Below, one piece after another: positions 1 to 7,502 of a stretch of DNA of 64,000 bases. Made by a program: the position numbers and the translations under genes. The notes under the pieces are model-generated. The model was given only the letters and a program-made list of their open reading frames with translations, was not told the DNA's origin and did no database searches. Each line of letters starts with the position of its first letter. Within the stretch, counting starts at the first letter, position 1. The stretch covers positions 1 through 64,000 of the forward strand of contig CAYOFI010000006.1 of NCBI GenBank assembly GCA_964403335.1, read 5' to 3'. Origin of the DNA: CAZYAK01 sp964403335 (lineage in GTDB: Bacteria > Patescibacteriota > Gracilibacteria > Peribacterales > Peribacteraceae).

Positions 1-2
1 TC

Positions 3-1427
3 ATCGCCACACACGGAGGACGCAAAGGAAAGTCCGACACCGCTCTCAAGACCGCCGAAGCCGGTTACCTCACGCGCCGCTTGGTCGATGCCGTCCAAGA
101 CATCATCATCCGCGAGGAAGATTGCGGCGGAAAACAGGGCCACCTCATCACCCGCGCGGATTCGGAGAAGATCGGCGAGAAGTTCGAGATCCGCATCTTC
201 GGACGCGCTCTCGCCCGCGACTTGGAATTCAAGGGCAAGACGCTCGCCAAGCGCGACCAGGAAATCGACGCCGAGTTGCTGCAGATCATTCAGGAAAACG
301 CCATCGACAACATCGCCATTCGCACCGTCATGACGTGCCGCACGCGCGGGGGAATTTGCGTCAAATGCTACGGCCGCGATCTGTCCAATAACAAGACCGT
401 CCAGATCGGGACTCCGGTCGGTATCATCGCCGCGCAGTCCATCGGAGAACCGGGCACGCAGCTCACCATGCGTACCTTCCACATGGGAGGTGTCGCCGAA
501 GGAGCGGACATCACGCAGGGTCTTACCCGCGTGGAAGAATTGTTCGAAGCGCGCTCACCCCGCACGCCCGCCACGCTCAGCGACATCGCCGGGCGCATCA
601 AGGTCAGTCACTCCGGCGGCAAGACGACGGTGCAGATCATCGCCGAAGAGCCGGGAGAGGATACATACTACGTGCCGTCGGGATTCGATGTGCTTGTCAA
701 AAAAGGAGACGACGTCGCCGAGCGTTCCGTCTTGGCCAAGGCCGTCTCGGACAAGTCGACCATCAAAGTCAGCATCGCCGGGCAAGTCTCGTCCGTCGAA
801 CGCGGCATCGTGAAAGTCCGTCACAGCGAAATCCAGGAACGCAGCTACGAATTCGGTCCCCGCGAATCGCTGCTCGTGAAAACGGGTGCGGTCGTGGAAG
901 CCGGTCAGGCGTTGAACGTCGGACACTACAACTTGCAGGAGCTCTTGGAAAAGAAGGGCGCCTACGCCGTCCAGACGTATATCGTCCAGGAAGTGCAGCA
1001 CATCTACGCTTCCCAAGGTCAGACCATCAACGACAAGCACTTGGAGATCATCGTCAAAAAGATGTTCAGCAAAGTCCGCATCATCGACGCCGGCGACACG
1101 AAATTCTTGCCGGGAGAGACCGTGGATATGGGCGAAATGCAGTACGAAAACGAGCGTGTGATGAAGGATAAAGAGAAGGAAACCACGTTCGAACAGCTCC
1201 TCCTGGGTATTACCCGCGTGGCCCTCGCCACCGATTCCTGGCTGGCCGGTGCATCCTTCCAGGAGACGATCCGCGTCCTCGTGGAAGCCGCCACCACCCG
1301 CCGTATCGATATGCTCCAGGGATTGAAGGAGAACGTCATTATCGGACGCCTGATCCCGACCGGAGAGGTGTACCGCAAGCGCTATATGGGCGAGAAAGTC
1401 GAAGCGGATCATAATTCTGAAGAATAA
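3..1427 (+). CDS. rpoC: RNA polymerase beta' subunit, C-terminal part (5' end outside window)
   Basis: This is the C-terminal part of the beta' subunit, which carries part of the RNA polymerase active centre and the jaw and clamp. The frame is open from base 3 with no start, so the gene is cut by the window edge. Visible beta' signatures are THGGRKGKSDTALKTAEAGY at the very start, the zinc-binding cluster CRTRGGICVKCYGRDL, and the bridge-helix/trigger-loop stretch GIIAAQSIGEPGTQLTMRTF followed by HMGG. The C-terminus has the usual GLKENVIIGRLIPTG motif and an acidic tail. It is followed by rpsL after a repeat hairpin, the common bacterial rpoBC-rpsL order. The family assignment is certain. 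Confidence 0.98.
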   Translation: MATHGGRKGKSDTALKTAEAGYLTRRLVDAVQDIIIREEDCGGKQGHLITRADSEKIGEKFEIRIFGRALARDLEFKGKTLAKRDQEIDAELLQIIQENAIDNIAIRTVMTCRTRGGICVKCYGRDLSNNKTVQIGTPVGIIAAQSIGEPGTQLTMRTFHMGGVAEGADITQGLTRVEELFEARSPRTPATLSDIAGRIKVSHSGGKTTVQIIAEEPGEDTYYVPSGFDVLVKKGDDVAERSVLAKAVSDKSTIKVSIAGQVSSVERGIVKVRHSEIQERSYEFGPRESLLVKTGAVVEAGQALNVGHYNLQELLEKKGAYAVQTYIVQEVQHIYASQGQTINDKHLEIIVKKMFSKVRIIDAGDTKFLPGETVDMGEMQYENERVMKDKEKETTFEQLLLGITRVALATDSWLAGASFQETIRVLVEAATTRRIDMLQGLKENVIIGRLIPTGEVYRKRYMGEKVEADHNSEE

Positions 1428-1507
1428 GAGGGGATAGAGGCCATAGACGGGATAGAGGAAAAAAATCGCACCTCTATCCCGTCTATCCCCTCTCTACCGT
1501 CTATCCC
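1428..1507. repeat. Word-repeat hairpin (GGGATAGAG family) between rpoC and rpsL
   Basis: The left arm (about 1429-1459) is built from copies of GGGATAGAG and CATAGACGG. The right arm (about 1471-1507) holds the complementary words CTCTATCCC and GTCTATCCC. An A-rich loop joins them, so the RNA could fold into a long imperfect hairpin. The same words recur near 14.6, 21.1 and 21.6 kb. Confidence 0.85.
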
Positions 1508-1557
1508 CGCCCGTCCTCCCTTTACTTCCAGCCAAAACCCCCTTACTATCCGCTCCC

Positions 1558-1977
1558 ATGCCAACCGTCAACCAGCTCATCCGCCGTCCCCGCAAGGCCA
1601 AGCGACGCAAGTCGAAGGCCCCGGCTCTGCAGGTCGCGTGGAACTCGCTTACCATGCGCGAAATCGCTCTGCCGAGCGGCTCGCCGTTCAAGCGCGGAGT
1701 CTGCGTGAAAGTCACGACCATGACCCCGAAAAAGCCGAACTCCGCTCTGCGCAAAATCGCCCGCGTCCGCCTGACCAACGGTCACGAGGTCAAAGCGTAT
1801 ATCATGGGTGAAGGTCACAACTTGCAGGAACACTCCGTCGTTCTCGTCCGCGGAGGCCGCGTGAAAGATCTTCCGGGTGTCCGCTATCACATCGTCCGCG
1901 GTGTGCTCGATACCGAAGGTGTCCGCGACCGCAAGCAAGGCCGCTCCCGCTACGGCGCCAAGCGCGCGAAAAAGTGA
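1558..1977 (+). CDS. rpsL: Small ribosomal subunit protein uS12
   Basis: S12 is a decoding-centre protein of the 30S subunit. The 139-residue product starts PTVNQLIRRPRKAKRR and has the hallmark TPKKPNSALRKIARVRLTNG, the region where streptomycin-resistance mutations lie in other bacteria. It ends with the usual basic tail (RSRYGAKRAKK). It is about 15 residues longer than the E. coli protein because of a longer segment before KRGVCVKV, as in many Gram-positive homologues. The ATG follows a pyrimidine-rich leader with no Shine-Dalgarno site. It stops with TGA, which shows the standard stop code. rpsG follows. Confidence 0.98.
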   Translation: MPTVNQLIRRPRKAKRRKSKAPALQVAWNSLTMREIALPSGSPFKRGVCVKVTTMTPKKPNSALRKIARVRLTNGHEVKAYIMGEGHNLQEHSVVLVRGGRVKDLPGVRYHIVRGVLDTEGVRDRKQGRSRYGAKRAKK

Positions 1978-1978
1978 T

Positions 1979-2038
1979 GAGTGGTCAGTGGGCAGTGATT
2001 AGTACCGCTGCTTCACTAGCCACTAACCACTAGCCACT
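1979..2038. repeat. Word-repeat hairpin (AGTGG/CAGTG words) between rpsL and rpsG
   Basis: The left arm (about 1980-2003) contains AGTGGTCAGTGGGCAGTGAT. The right arm (about 2014-2038) contains CACTAGCCACTAACCACTAG. The arms pair into a stem of more than 20 bases inside what should be one ribosomal operon. Confidence 0.8.
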
Positions 2039-2090
2039 TCCTCCCACTCGAAGCTTCTCTCTCACTCCACTCTCGTTATCCTCACCTCCC

Positions 2091-2549
2091 ATGGCTCGCA
2101 CGATCAAGCAGTACATCCCCGTCGGTTCCGATCTTCTCCAGGAGAAGTTCGTGAATTGTCTGATGCAGCAGGGAAAGAAGACGAAAGCCCGCAAGATCTT
2201 CGCCGACGCGTTGGAGATCATCAAAACCCGCACCAAGGACGCTCCGAACGAAGTCTTCGCCAAGGCGCTCTTGAACGTCACGCCGCTCGTGGAGGTCCGC
2301 CCCAAGCGCGTCGCCGGTTCCGTCTACCAGGTTCCGGTCGAAGTCTCGCCCCGCCGCCAACAGGCTCTGTCCATCCGCTGGATCCTCACGGCAGCCCGCG
2401 AGCGCAAAGGCATCCCCATCGCCCACAAATTGGCACTCGAATTGCTCGATGCCTCCGCCGACCAAGGCTCCGCCATCAAGAAGAAGCAAGACGTGCTGAA
2501 GATGGCGCAGGCCAACAAGGCGTTCGCGCACCTTGCGAAACAGAGCTAA
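2091..2549 (+). CDS. rpsG: Small ribosomal subunit protein uS7
   Basis: S7 nucleates assembly of the 30S head and contacts the E-site tRNA. The 152-residue length is close to the family norm. Typical stretches are QEKFVNCLMQQGKKTKARKI, GGDSVYQVP-like VAGSVYQVPVEVSPRRQQAL, and the C-terminal half with AHKLALELLDA. The start at 2091 has no Shine-Dalgarno site; the leader is rich in C and T. It lies in the conserved order rpsL-rpsG-(unknown)-fusA. Confidence 0.98.
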   Translation: MARTIKQYIPVGSDLLQEKFVNCLMQQGKKTKARKIFADALEIIKTRTKDAPNEVFAKALLNVTPLVEVRPKRVAGSVYQVPVEVSPRRQQALSIRWILTAARERKGIPIAHKLALELLDASADQGSAIKKKQDVLKMAQANKAFAHLAKQS

Positions 2550-2550
2550 C

Positions 2551-2646
2551 GAGAAAGAAATCGAGGAAATCGAAGAAGTCGAGGACTTCGAGGATTCCTG
2601 TTTTTCTCGTCGATTTCTTCGATTTCCTCGAAGTCCTCGATTTCCT
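2551..2646. repeat. Word-repeat hairpin (GAAATCGAAGAAGTC words) after rpsG
   Basis: The left arm (about 2551-2598) repeats words such as GAAATCGAGG and GAAGTCGAGG. The right arm (about 2602-2645) repeats the complement (CGATTTC, CGAAGTCCTCG). The same words form the hairpin at 63307-63401, more than 60 kb away. Confidence 0.85.
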
Positions 2647-2670
2647 ACAGCGTTGAGCCTCTCCACACCC

Positions 2671-2698
2671 TTGCTTTTTTCCTGAAAACGAGTATAAT
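2671..2698 (+). promoter_or_regulatory. Sigma70-type promoter for the 136-residue unknown gene
   Basis: A -35 TTGCTT (2671-2676), 16-base spacer and perfect -10 TATAAT (2693-2698) lie downstream of the rpsG hairpin. Predicted transcription starts about 27 bases before the ATG at 2732. Confidence 0.6.
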
Positions 2699-2731
2699 AC
2701 TTGAGTCAAATTTTCACCCCACACCCACACT

Positions 2732-3142
2732 ATGCCCACCCTTCCACGCTCTTCCGACGACTTGCCCCTCGATTTTTGGGAACATGGTTCCATTCGGCAG
2801 ATTTTGGAGGAGGAGTTTGAAATGTCGCTGTTGCGTCTGTTGCAGGAGAGGGGACTGTCGATGTCTGCCGCCGATGAAAAACGCCTGCGCGATGTGATCG
2901 TTCCCGAGGTATTTTTGGACGTCACTGATTCCATCGGCTGGACCCCTGAAGAAGAGGCATCTCATGCCTTCTCCGAAGATCACCGCCGCATTATTCAGCA
3001 CCGGATGCGCCGGATGCTCATGGAACAGATCAAAGATGGTTCCTCCGCTGCATCGTTTGCCGAGAGGGGATGGACGTTGCAGCCGCTTGCCCTGGTGTTC
3101 CGGACGCTTCCCCGCAAGCTCAAGAACTTTTTCTCTCCGTAA
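2732..3142 (+). CDS. Unknown protein, 136 residues, within the str operon
   Basis: I do not recognise this gene. The product is soluble-looking and helix-rich, with an acidic N-terminal half (WEHGSIRQILEEEFEMSLLR) and a basic C-terminus (RTLPRKLKNFF). There is no signal peptide or membrane segment. It sits between rpsG and fusA, normally adjacent in the str operon, and has its own good promoter. Codon choice and G+C resemble its neighbours, so recent transfer is not indicated. It is probably a lineage-specific protein, possibly linked to translation by position only. The start at 2732 is the first ATG after the promoter. Confidence 0.75.
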   Translation: MPTLPRSSDDLPLDFWEHGSIRQILEEEFEMSLLRLLQERGLSMSAADEKRLRDVIVPEVFLDVTDSIGWTPEEEASHAFSEDHRRIIQHRMRRMLMEQIKDGSSAASFAERGWTLQPLALVFRTLPRKLKNFFSP

Positions 3143-3245
3143 AGCCGTCCGGTTGCCATAAACGGCCAAGAATTCGGATTGCATGGAAAGCGGGCTTCCC
3201 GTAGAGTCACCCAGCACTTTTGAAGCCCTATTTCTCATCTTTTCT

Positions 3246-5354
3246 ATGGATTTAAAGAACGTCCGCAATATCGGAATTATCGCCCACATCGATGCGGGAA
3301 AGACCACGACGTCCGAACGCATTTTGTTCTACACCGGCCGCACGCACAAAATCGGCGAGGTGCACGAAGGCGAGGCGACCATGGACTGGATGGAACAGGA
3401 GCGCGAGCGCGGCATCACCATCACCTCCGCTGCCACGCAGTGTCAGTGGAAGGCTCCGACGGTGGATGGCGCAATGACCGATATCACCATCAACCTTATC
3501 GACACGCCGGGCCACGTGGACTTCACGGCTGAAGTCGAGCGTTCGCTCCGCGTCCTCGACGGAGGAGTCGTCGTCTTCGACGGTTCCCAGGGTGTGGAAC
3601 CACAGTCCGAGACCGTCTGGCGCCAGGCCGATAAGTACGACGTGCCGCGCTTGGCTTTCGTGAACAAGATGGATAAGACCGGCGGAGATTTCTACATGTC
3701 GCTCGACTCCATCTTCGACCGTCTCTCCAAGAACGCCGTCGCCATTCAGTTGCCGATCGGACAGGAGAGCGAGTTCTCCGGCATCATCGACATCGTCGCG
3801 CAGAAGGCCTACACCTTCACGGGCAAGATGGGTGAGACGCGCGAGGAGATCGCCATTCCGGAGGATATGAAAAACCAGGTGCAGGAATACCGCCTGACCC
3901 TGATGGAGAAGGTCGCCGAAAACAGCAACGATGATTTGATGGATAAGTTCTTGCAGAACGGCGCCCTCACGGACGACGAACTCCGTCATGGCATCCGTAT
4001 CGCGACGGTCCAGAACAAGATCTACCCCGTGCTCTGCGGCTCCTCGCTCCAAAACATGGGCGTGCAGTTGGTGCTGGATGCCGTCGTCGCCTACTTGCCC
4101 TCCCCGCTGGACATTCCGGCGCTGAAGGCCAAGGACCTGAAGACGAAGGAAGGCGCGGAAGTCATCCGCAAAGCGAGCAACGACGAACCCATGGCCGCGT
4201 TGGCATTCAAGATCGCCACCGATCCGTTCGTGGGACGCCTCATCTTCATCCGCGTCTATTCCGGCGTGCTGAAGACCGGCAGCTACGTGATCAACAGCCG
4301 CACGGGCAACAAGGAGCGCATCGGACGCATCGTCCGTTTGCACGCCAACTCCCGTCAGGAAATCGATAAGATCGAAGCCGGAGACAGCGGCGCGGTCATC
4401 GGTTTGAAAGACACCCGCACCGGCGACACCATTTGCGACGAAGCGAATCCGGTCGAGTTGGAATCCATCACCTTCGCCGAGCCGGTCATTTCCATGGCCG
4501 TCGAACCGAAGACGAAAGCCGACCAGGAAAAAATGGGCTTCGCGCTGCAAAAATTGGTGGAGGAAGATCCGACTCTCCGCGTCCGCACGGACGAAGAAAC
4601 GGGTCAGACGATCCTCTCCGGAATGGGCGAACTGCACTTGGATATCATCGTCGACCGTATGCGCCGCGAATTCAAAGTGGAGACCAACGTCGGCAAGCCG
4701 CAAGTCGCGTACCGCGAAACGATCCAGAAAGAACTGGAGCACGAAGAGAAGTATATCAAGCAGTCCGGCGGACGCGGTCAGTACGGTCACGTCATCTTCA
4801 CCGTCACGCCGCAGGAACCGGGCAAGGGGTACGAGTTCGTCGACGAAGTCGTCGGTGGCCGCATCCCGCGCGAATTCATCACGCCGTGTGACAAGGGCTT
4901 CCAGGAAGGCATGTCCCGCGGTATCCAGGCCGGATACCCCGTGGTGGACGTCAAAGTCACGCTCCTCGACGGTTCGTACCACGATGTCGACTCCAACGAA
5001 TTCGCCTTTAAGATGGCTGCATCCATCGGTTTCCAGGCCGCCGCGAAGAAGGCGGATCCGGTCATCTTGGAGCCGGTCATGAAGGTGGAAGTGGTCACCC
5101 CCGAGCAGTTCTTCGGAGACATCATGGGCGACATCAACTCGCGCCGCGGTTTGGTCCTTTCCACGTCCGATCGCGGAACGGCCAAAGTCGTCTCCGCCCA
5201 GGTCCCGCTTTCCGAAATGTTCGGCTACGCCACGGACATGCGTTCCATGACCCAGGGCCGCGCCAGCTACTCCATGGAACCCAGCCACTACGCCAAAGTG
5301 CCCAAGAACAAGGCCGATGAAGTCATCGCCGAGCGGACGGGAGCGGCGAAGTAA
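3246..5354 (+). CDS. fusA: Translation elongation factor G
   Basis: EF-G is the GTPase that drives ribosomal translocation and, with RRF, ribosome recycling. The 702-residue product has the P-loop AHIDAGKTTTSERI, switch I region with RGITITSAA, switch II DTPGHVDFTAEVERS, the guanine-specificity motif NKMDKTG, and domain IV/V motifs such as GRGQYGHV and MFGYATDMRS. I chose ATG 3246 (MDLKNVRNIGIIAHIDAG), which matches the family start. An in-frame ATG at 3183 would add 21 unconserved residues. No Shine-Dalgarno site is present. Confidence 0.98.
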   Translation: MDLKNVRNIGIIAHIDAGKTTTSERILFYTGRTHKIGEVHEGEATMDWMEQERERGITITSAATQCQWKAPTVDGAMTDITINLIDTPGHVDFTAEVERSLRVLDGGVVVFDGSQGVEPQSETVWRQADKYDVPRLAFVNKMDKTGGDFYMSLDSIFDRLSKNAVAIQLPIGQESEFSGIIDIVAQKAYTFTGKMGETREEIAIPEDMKNQVQEYRLTLMEKVAENSNDDLMDKFLQNGALTDDELRHGIRIATVQNKIYPVLCGSSLQNMGVQLVLDAVVAYLPSPLDIPALKAKDLKTKEGAEVIRKASNDEPMAALAFKIATDPFVGRLIFIRVYSGVLKTGSYVINSRTGNKERIGRIVRLHANSRQEIDKIEAGDSGAVIGLKDTRTGDTICDEANPVELESITFAEPVISMAVEPKTKADQEKMGFALQKLVEEDPTLRVRTDEETGQTILSGMGELHLDIIVDRMRREFKVETNVGKPQVAYRETIQKELEHEEKYIKQSGGRGQYGHVIFTVTPQEPGKGYEFVDEVVGGRIPREFITPCDKGFQEGMSRGIQAGYPVVDVKVTLLDGSYHDVDSNEFAFKMAASIGFQAAAKKADPVILEPVMKVEVVTPEQFFGDIMGDINSRRGLVLSTSDRGTAKVVSAQVPLSEMFGYATDMRSMTQGRASYSMEPSHYAKVPKNKADEVIAERTGAAK

Positions 5355-5361
5355 GCCTGCT

Positions 5362-5508
5362 ATTTTCCCCCATCCCCAGCCCTTCCCCCGAGGGGGGAAG
5401 GGAGTTTGGGCTGTTTTGTTGTTGTACATTTTTGGTCACACGTCCTCTCCCCCTTCGGGGGAGGGGTGGCAAGCGAAGCGCAGCCGGGGTGGGGGAGGGG
5501 GGCTCATT
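5362..5508. repeat. GC-rich palindromic repeats (CCCTCTCCC...GGGAGAGGG type) between fusA and htrA
   Basis: Two hairpins occur here: CCTTCCCCC-GA-GGGGGAAGG near 5380-5400, and CCTCTCCCCC-TTC-GGGGGAGGGG near 5446-5467. G-rich stretches follow to 5503. Similar elements occur at 13606-13650 and 39448-39613. They sit between convergent genes and could end transcription from both sides. Confidence 0.75.
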
Positions 5509-5509
5509 T

Positions 5510-6739
5510 CTATTGCCCTTCCTTCCACTCCTCCAGCGTCACCGTCACGTCCGTTTCTTTCCCGCCCCTGAGGATTTTTAGGGTGAGCGTATCGCCCGGC
5601 AGTTTGCGTTGGACGATGGATACCAGCGACACGTCGGGCGTCAGCTTTTTGCCGTCCGCTTCCAAGATGACATCGCCTTCTTTGATGCCGGCTTTATCGG
5701 CAGCGGAACCGGGGAGGATGGCGGGTTCGTTGTTCTGATCGCCTTTGATGACCAGAGCGCCGTACTCGACGGACAAGTTTTTCTCCTTCTGCACGTCAGG
5801 CGTCACGGGCGCGTAACGCACGCCCAAGGACGGCCGGACGATGCGGCCGTATTGCTGGTAGCTTTTCACGGAACGCATCAGATCGGAGGCCGGAATCGCG
5901 AAGGCGATATTCTGCGCCCCGCCCGCGACAGCCGTATTCATGCCGATGACGTTGCCATGCAAATCGAGCAACGGCCCGCCGGAGTTCCCTTGATTGATCG
6001 CGGCATCGGTTTGGATAATGGATGTCAGTTCTTCCGTGTCTTCCCCCAGCAATCCGCCCGCCAGAATCGAACGCTGCAAGCCGGACACGACTCCCACGCT
6101 CACGGTATTGCGGAATTCCCCCAGCGCATTGCCGATCGCGACGACCGTCTGGCCCAACGCGGGCTCGCCGGCATCGGAAAGACGCAGGAAGGGGAATCCC
6201 GACCCGTCGACTTTCAGGAGTGCGACGTCGTTGCTGGGGTCGCGTGCCACCACGGTTGCTTTCAACTTGCGCCCGTCATTCAAAAACACCGTGTACTCCG
6301 CGTCTTCATCGCTCACCACGTGGCGGTTGGTCATGAGCAGTCCGTCTTCCCGGATGAAGAACGCCGTGCCTCCTCCCACCTCACGCAACTCCGTTCCGCG
6401 TTCGATGTATTGGGGAAACTGGAAGCCGAATTGGTCTAAAAACGGGTCGCCGGACTCCCTGTATGACCTCTCAATGACAGGCACGTCTTTGGAAATGATG
6501 ACGCTCACAACGGCCGGCTCGGCGGCCTGCACCGTGCGGACAACGGGGGACTGCGTGACGTCTTGACTATCCAGATCGGGATTGGCGACGATCGCCATGT
6601 CCGAGGAAATCGCCCCGTACGACGATGTTTGCCCCGCGGAGAATTGCGGAACAAGCGCCACGAGGGCGATGGCGGTGAGTGCGGCGGAGGTGAGGGCCGA
6701 AATGCCGGCGACCTGCCAAAGGGAGTGGTTGGTGTCCAT
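5510..6739 (-). CDS. HtrA/DegP-type membrane-anchored serine protease with one PDZ domain
   Basis: This is an envelope quality-control protease of the S1C family. The 409 residues comprise a short cytoplasmic tail, one N-terminal membrane anchor (about 10-32), a trypsin-like domain (about 70-300) and one PDZ domain (about 315-405). The catalytic triad is visible as His140 (LMTNRHVVS), Asp171 (DPSNDVALLKVDG) and Ser253 (NQGNSGGPLLD). HtrA proteases degrade or sense misfolded exported proteins. It is convergent with fusA. Which of DegP, DegQ or HtrA is the closest match cannot be told from sequence alone. Confidence 0.95.
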   Translation of the reverse strand: MDTNHSLWQVAGISALTSAALTAIALVALVPQFSAGQTSSYGAISSDMAIVANPDLDSQDVTQSPVVRTVQAAEPAVVSVIISKDVPVIERSYRESGDPFLDQFGFQFPQYIERGTELREVGGGTAFFIREDGLLMTNRHVVSDEDAEYTVFLNDGRKLKATVVARDPSNDVALLKVDGSGFPFLRLSDAGEPALGQTVVAIGNALGEFRNTVSVGVVSGLQRSILAGGLLGEDTEELTSIIQTDAAINQGNSGGPLLDLHGNVIGMNTAVAGGAQNIAFAIPASDLMRSVKSYQQYGRIVRPSLGVRYAPVTPDVQKEKNLSVEYGALVIKGDQNNEPAILPGSAADKAGIKEGDVILEADGKKLTPDVSLVSIVQRKLPGDTLTLKILRGGKETDVTVTLEEWKEGQ

Positions 6740-6767
6740 GGGAATGTTGGGAATGTGCTAGGGGTCG

Positions 6768-6773
6768 ATTATA
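6768..6773 (-). promoter_or_regulatory. -10 box for the htrA-like gene
   Basis: A perfect TATAAT on the minus strand lies 28 bases upstream of the start codon. No convincing -35 is seen at 16-18 bases. Confidence 0.45.
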
Positions 6774-6857
6774 GCTTTCGGGAAGCCGGGCAACAGCATT
6801 TTCTCTGAATTTTTCTGAGAGGTTTCCAGGGTTCTGATGTTTTATTGTAGTACTACG

Positions 6858-6885
6858 TTGACACGAAAAAAATCTGGAATAGAAT
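6858..6885 (+). promoter_or_regulatory. Strong sigma70 promoter for the 6.9 kb gene group
   Basis: Consensus -35 TTGACA (6858-6863), 16-base spacer, and -10 TAGAAT (6880-6885). Transcription would start about 15 bases before the ATG at 6907. Confidence 0.75.
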
Positions 6886-6906
6886 ACTGTCCTTTTTCTT
6901 TCATTC

Positions 6907-7143
6907 ATGTATATGGACAGTAAAGACATCGCAAAATTTGAAGGCAGACAGACGGAATTGCGGGGCCTGACGATTGCCGGAAATTTGAAGAAGCAGGAAG
7001 CAGCAGGTGAAAAGCAACAAGAATTGGAAAATACGGTGCGGACTCTTATTGGTGACCTCGTCCGTGACAGTGATATACCCGGTAAAGAAGGAGACACTGC
7101 GGGATTTATTGCGCAGGAGCTTCGAGATGATCTTCTGGATTGA
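6907..7143 (+). CDS. Unknown small charged protein, 78 residues
   Basis: I do not recognise this protein. It is hydrophilic, with a Lys/Glu/Gln-rich middle (NLKKQEAAGEKQQELENTVR) likely to be helical, and an acidic C-terminus. No signal peptide or membrane helix is seen. A near-consensus promoter just upstream supports expression. It begins a small group with a TrpR-like regulator and RibD that is visibly AT-richer than the flanks. ATG 6907 is the first start after the promoter; ATG 6913 is an alternative. Confidence 0.6.
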   Translation: MYMDSKDIAKFEGRQTELRGLTIAGNLKKQEAAGEKQQELENTVRTLIGDLVRDSDIPGKEGDTAGFIAQELRDDLLD

Positions 7144-7173
7144 GAGTTTCTATCGTCAGGAACTCCACTTCTT

Positions 7174-7179
7174 TATACT
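7174..7179 (+). promoter_or_regulatory. -10-like TATACT directly before the TrpR-like gene
   Basis: TATACT ends 6 bases before the GTG start at 7186, the spacing expected for a leaderless transcript. The -35 match is poor, so the gene may instead be read from the upstream promoter. Confidence 0.35.
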
Positions 7180-7185
7180 GCAGCC

Positions 7186-7488
7186 GTGCCTCGTCATCGC
7201 CTCACCGAAGCAAGTTTCCGCAAAGATCCCGAATTTCGTGCGCTCTGCAAAGCGTTTCTCTGCTGCAAGACCGAAGCCGAGGTCGGAGATTTTTTACGCG
7301 ATATCGGCACGCTTGGGGAATTGCAGGCGATGAGTGAGAGGCTGGAAGTCGCGAAGCTGTTGGCGGAAGGCAAAAGTTATCGCGAGATTGCAAAAATGAC
7401 CGGTGCGTCGACGACGACCGTGACTCGCGTCGCAAAATTTTTAGCGGACGGACAGGGAGGATATGCGAAGATTTTGAAGAAAAAATAA
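7186..7488 (+). CDS. TrpR/YerC-like DNA-binding regulator
   Basis: The 100-residue product resembles the Trp-repressor superfamily (YerC/YecD group): an all-helical N-terminal dimer region (FRALCKAFLCCKTEAEVGDF) and a helix-turn-helix at about 60-83 (SYREIAKMTGASTTTVTRVA). It should bind DNA as a dimer. Whether it binds tryptophan is unclear, as the YerC group has no established ligand. The GTG start at 7186 lies just after a -10-like TATACT. It precedes ribD by 14 bases, so the two may be co-expressed, but I see no tryptophan genes here. Confidence 0.85.
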   Translation: MPRHRLTEASFRKDPEFRALCKAFLCCKTEAEVGDFLRDIGTLGELQAMSERLEVAKLLAEGKSYREIAKMTGASTTTVTRVAKFLADGQGGYAKILKKK

Positions 7489-7502
7489 CGATCGGAGATG
7501 CT

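Noticed and set aside
3252..5429. 725-codon open frame antisense to fusA
   Set aside because: It mirrors the GC codon bias of fusA, has no family signature, and the sense strand encodes a complete EF-G. The same applies to long antisense frames over nrdJ, atpA, gyrB, the PrsW/CtpA genes and the secretion ATPase.
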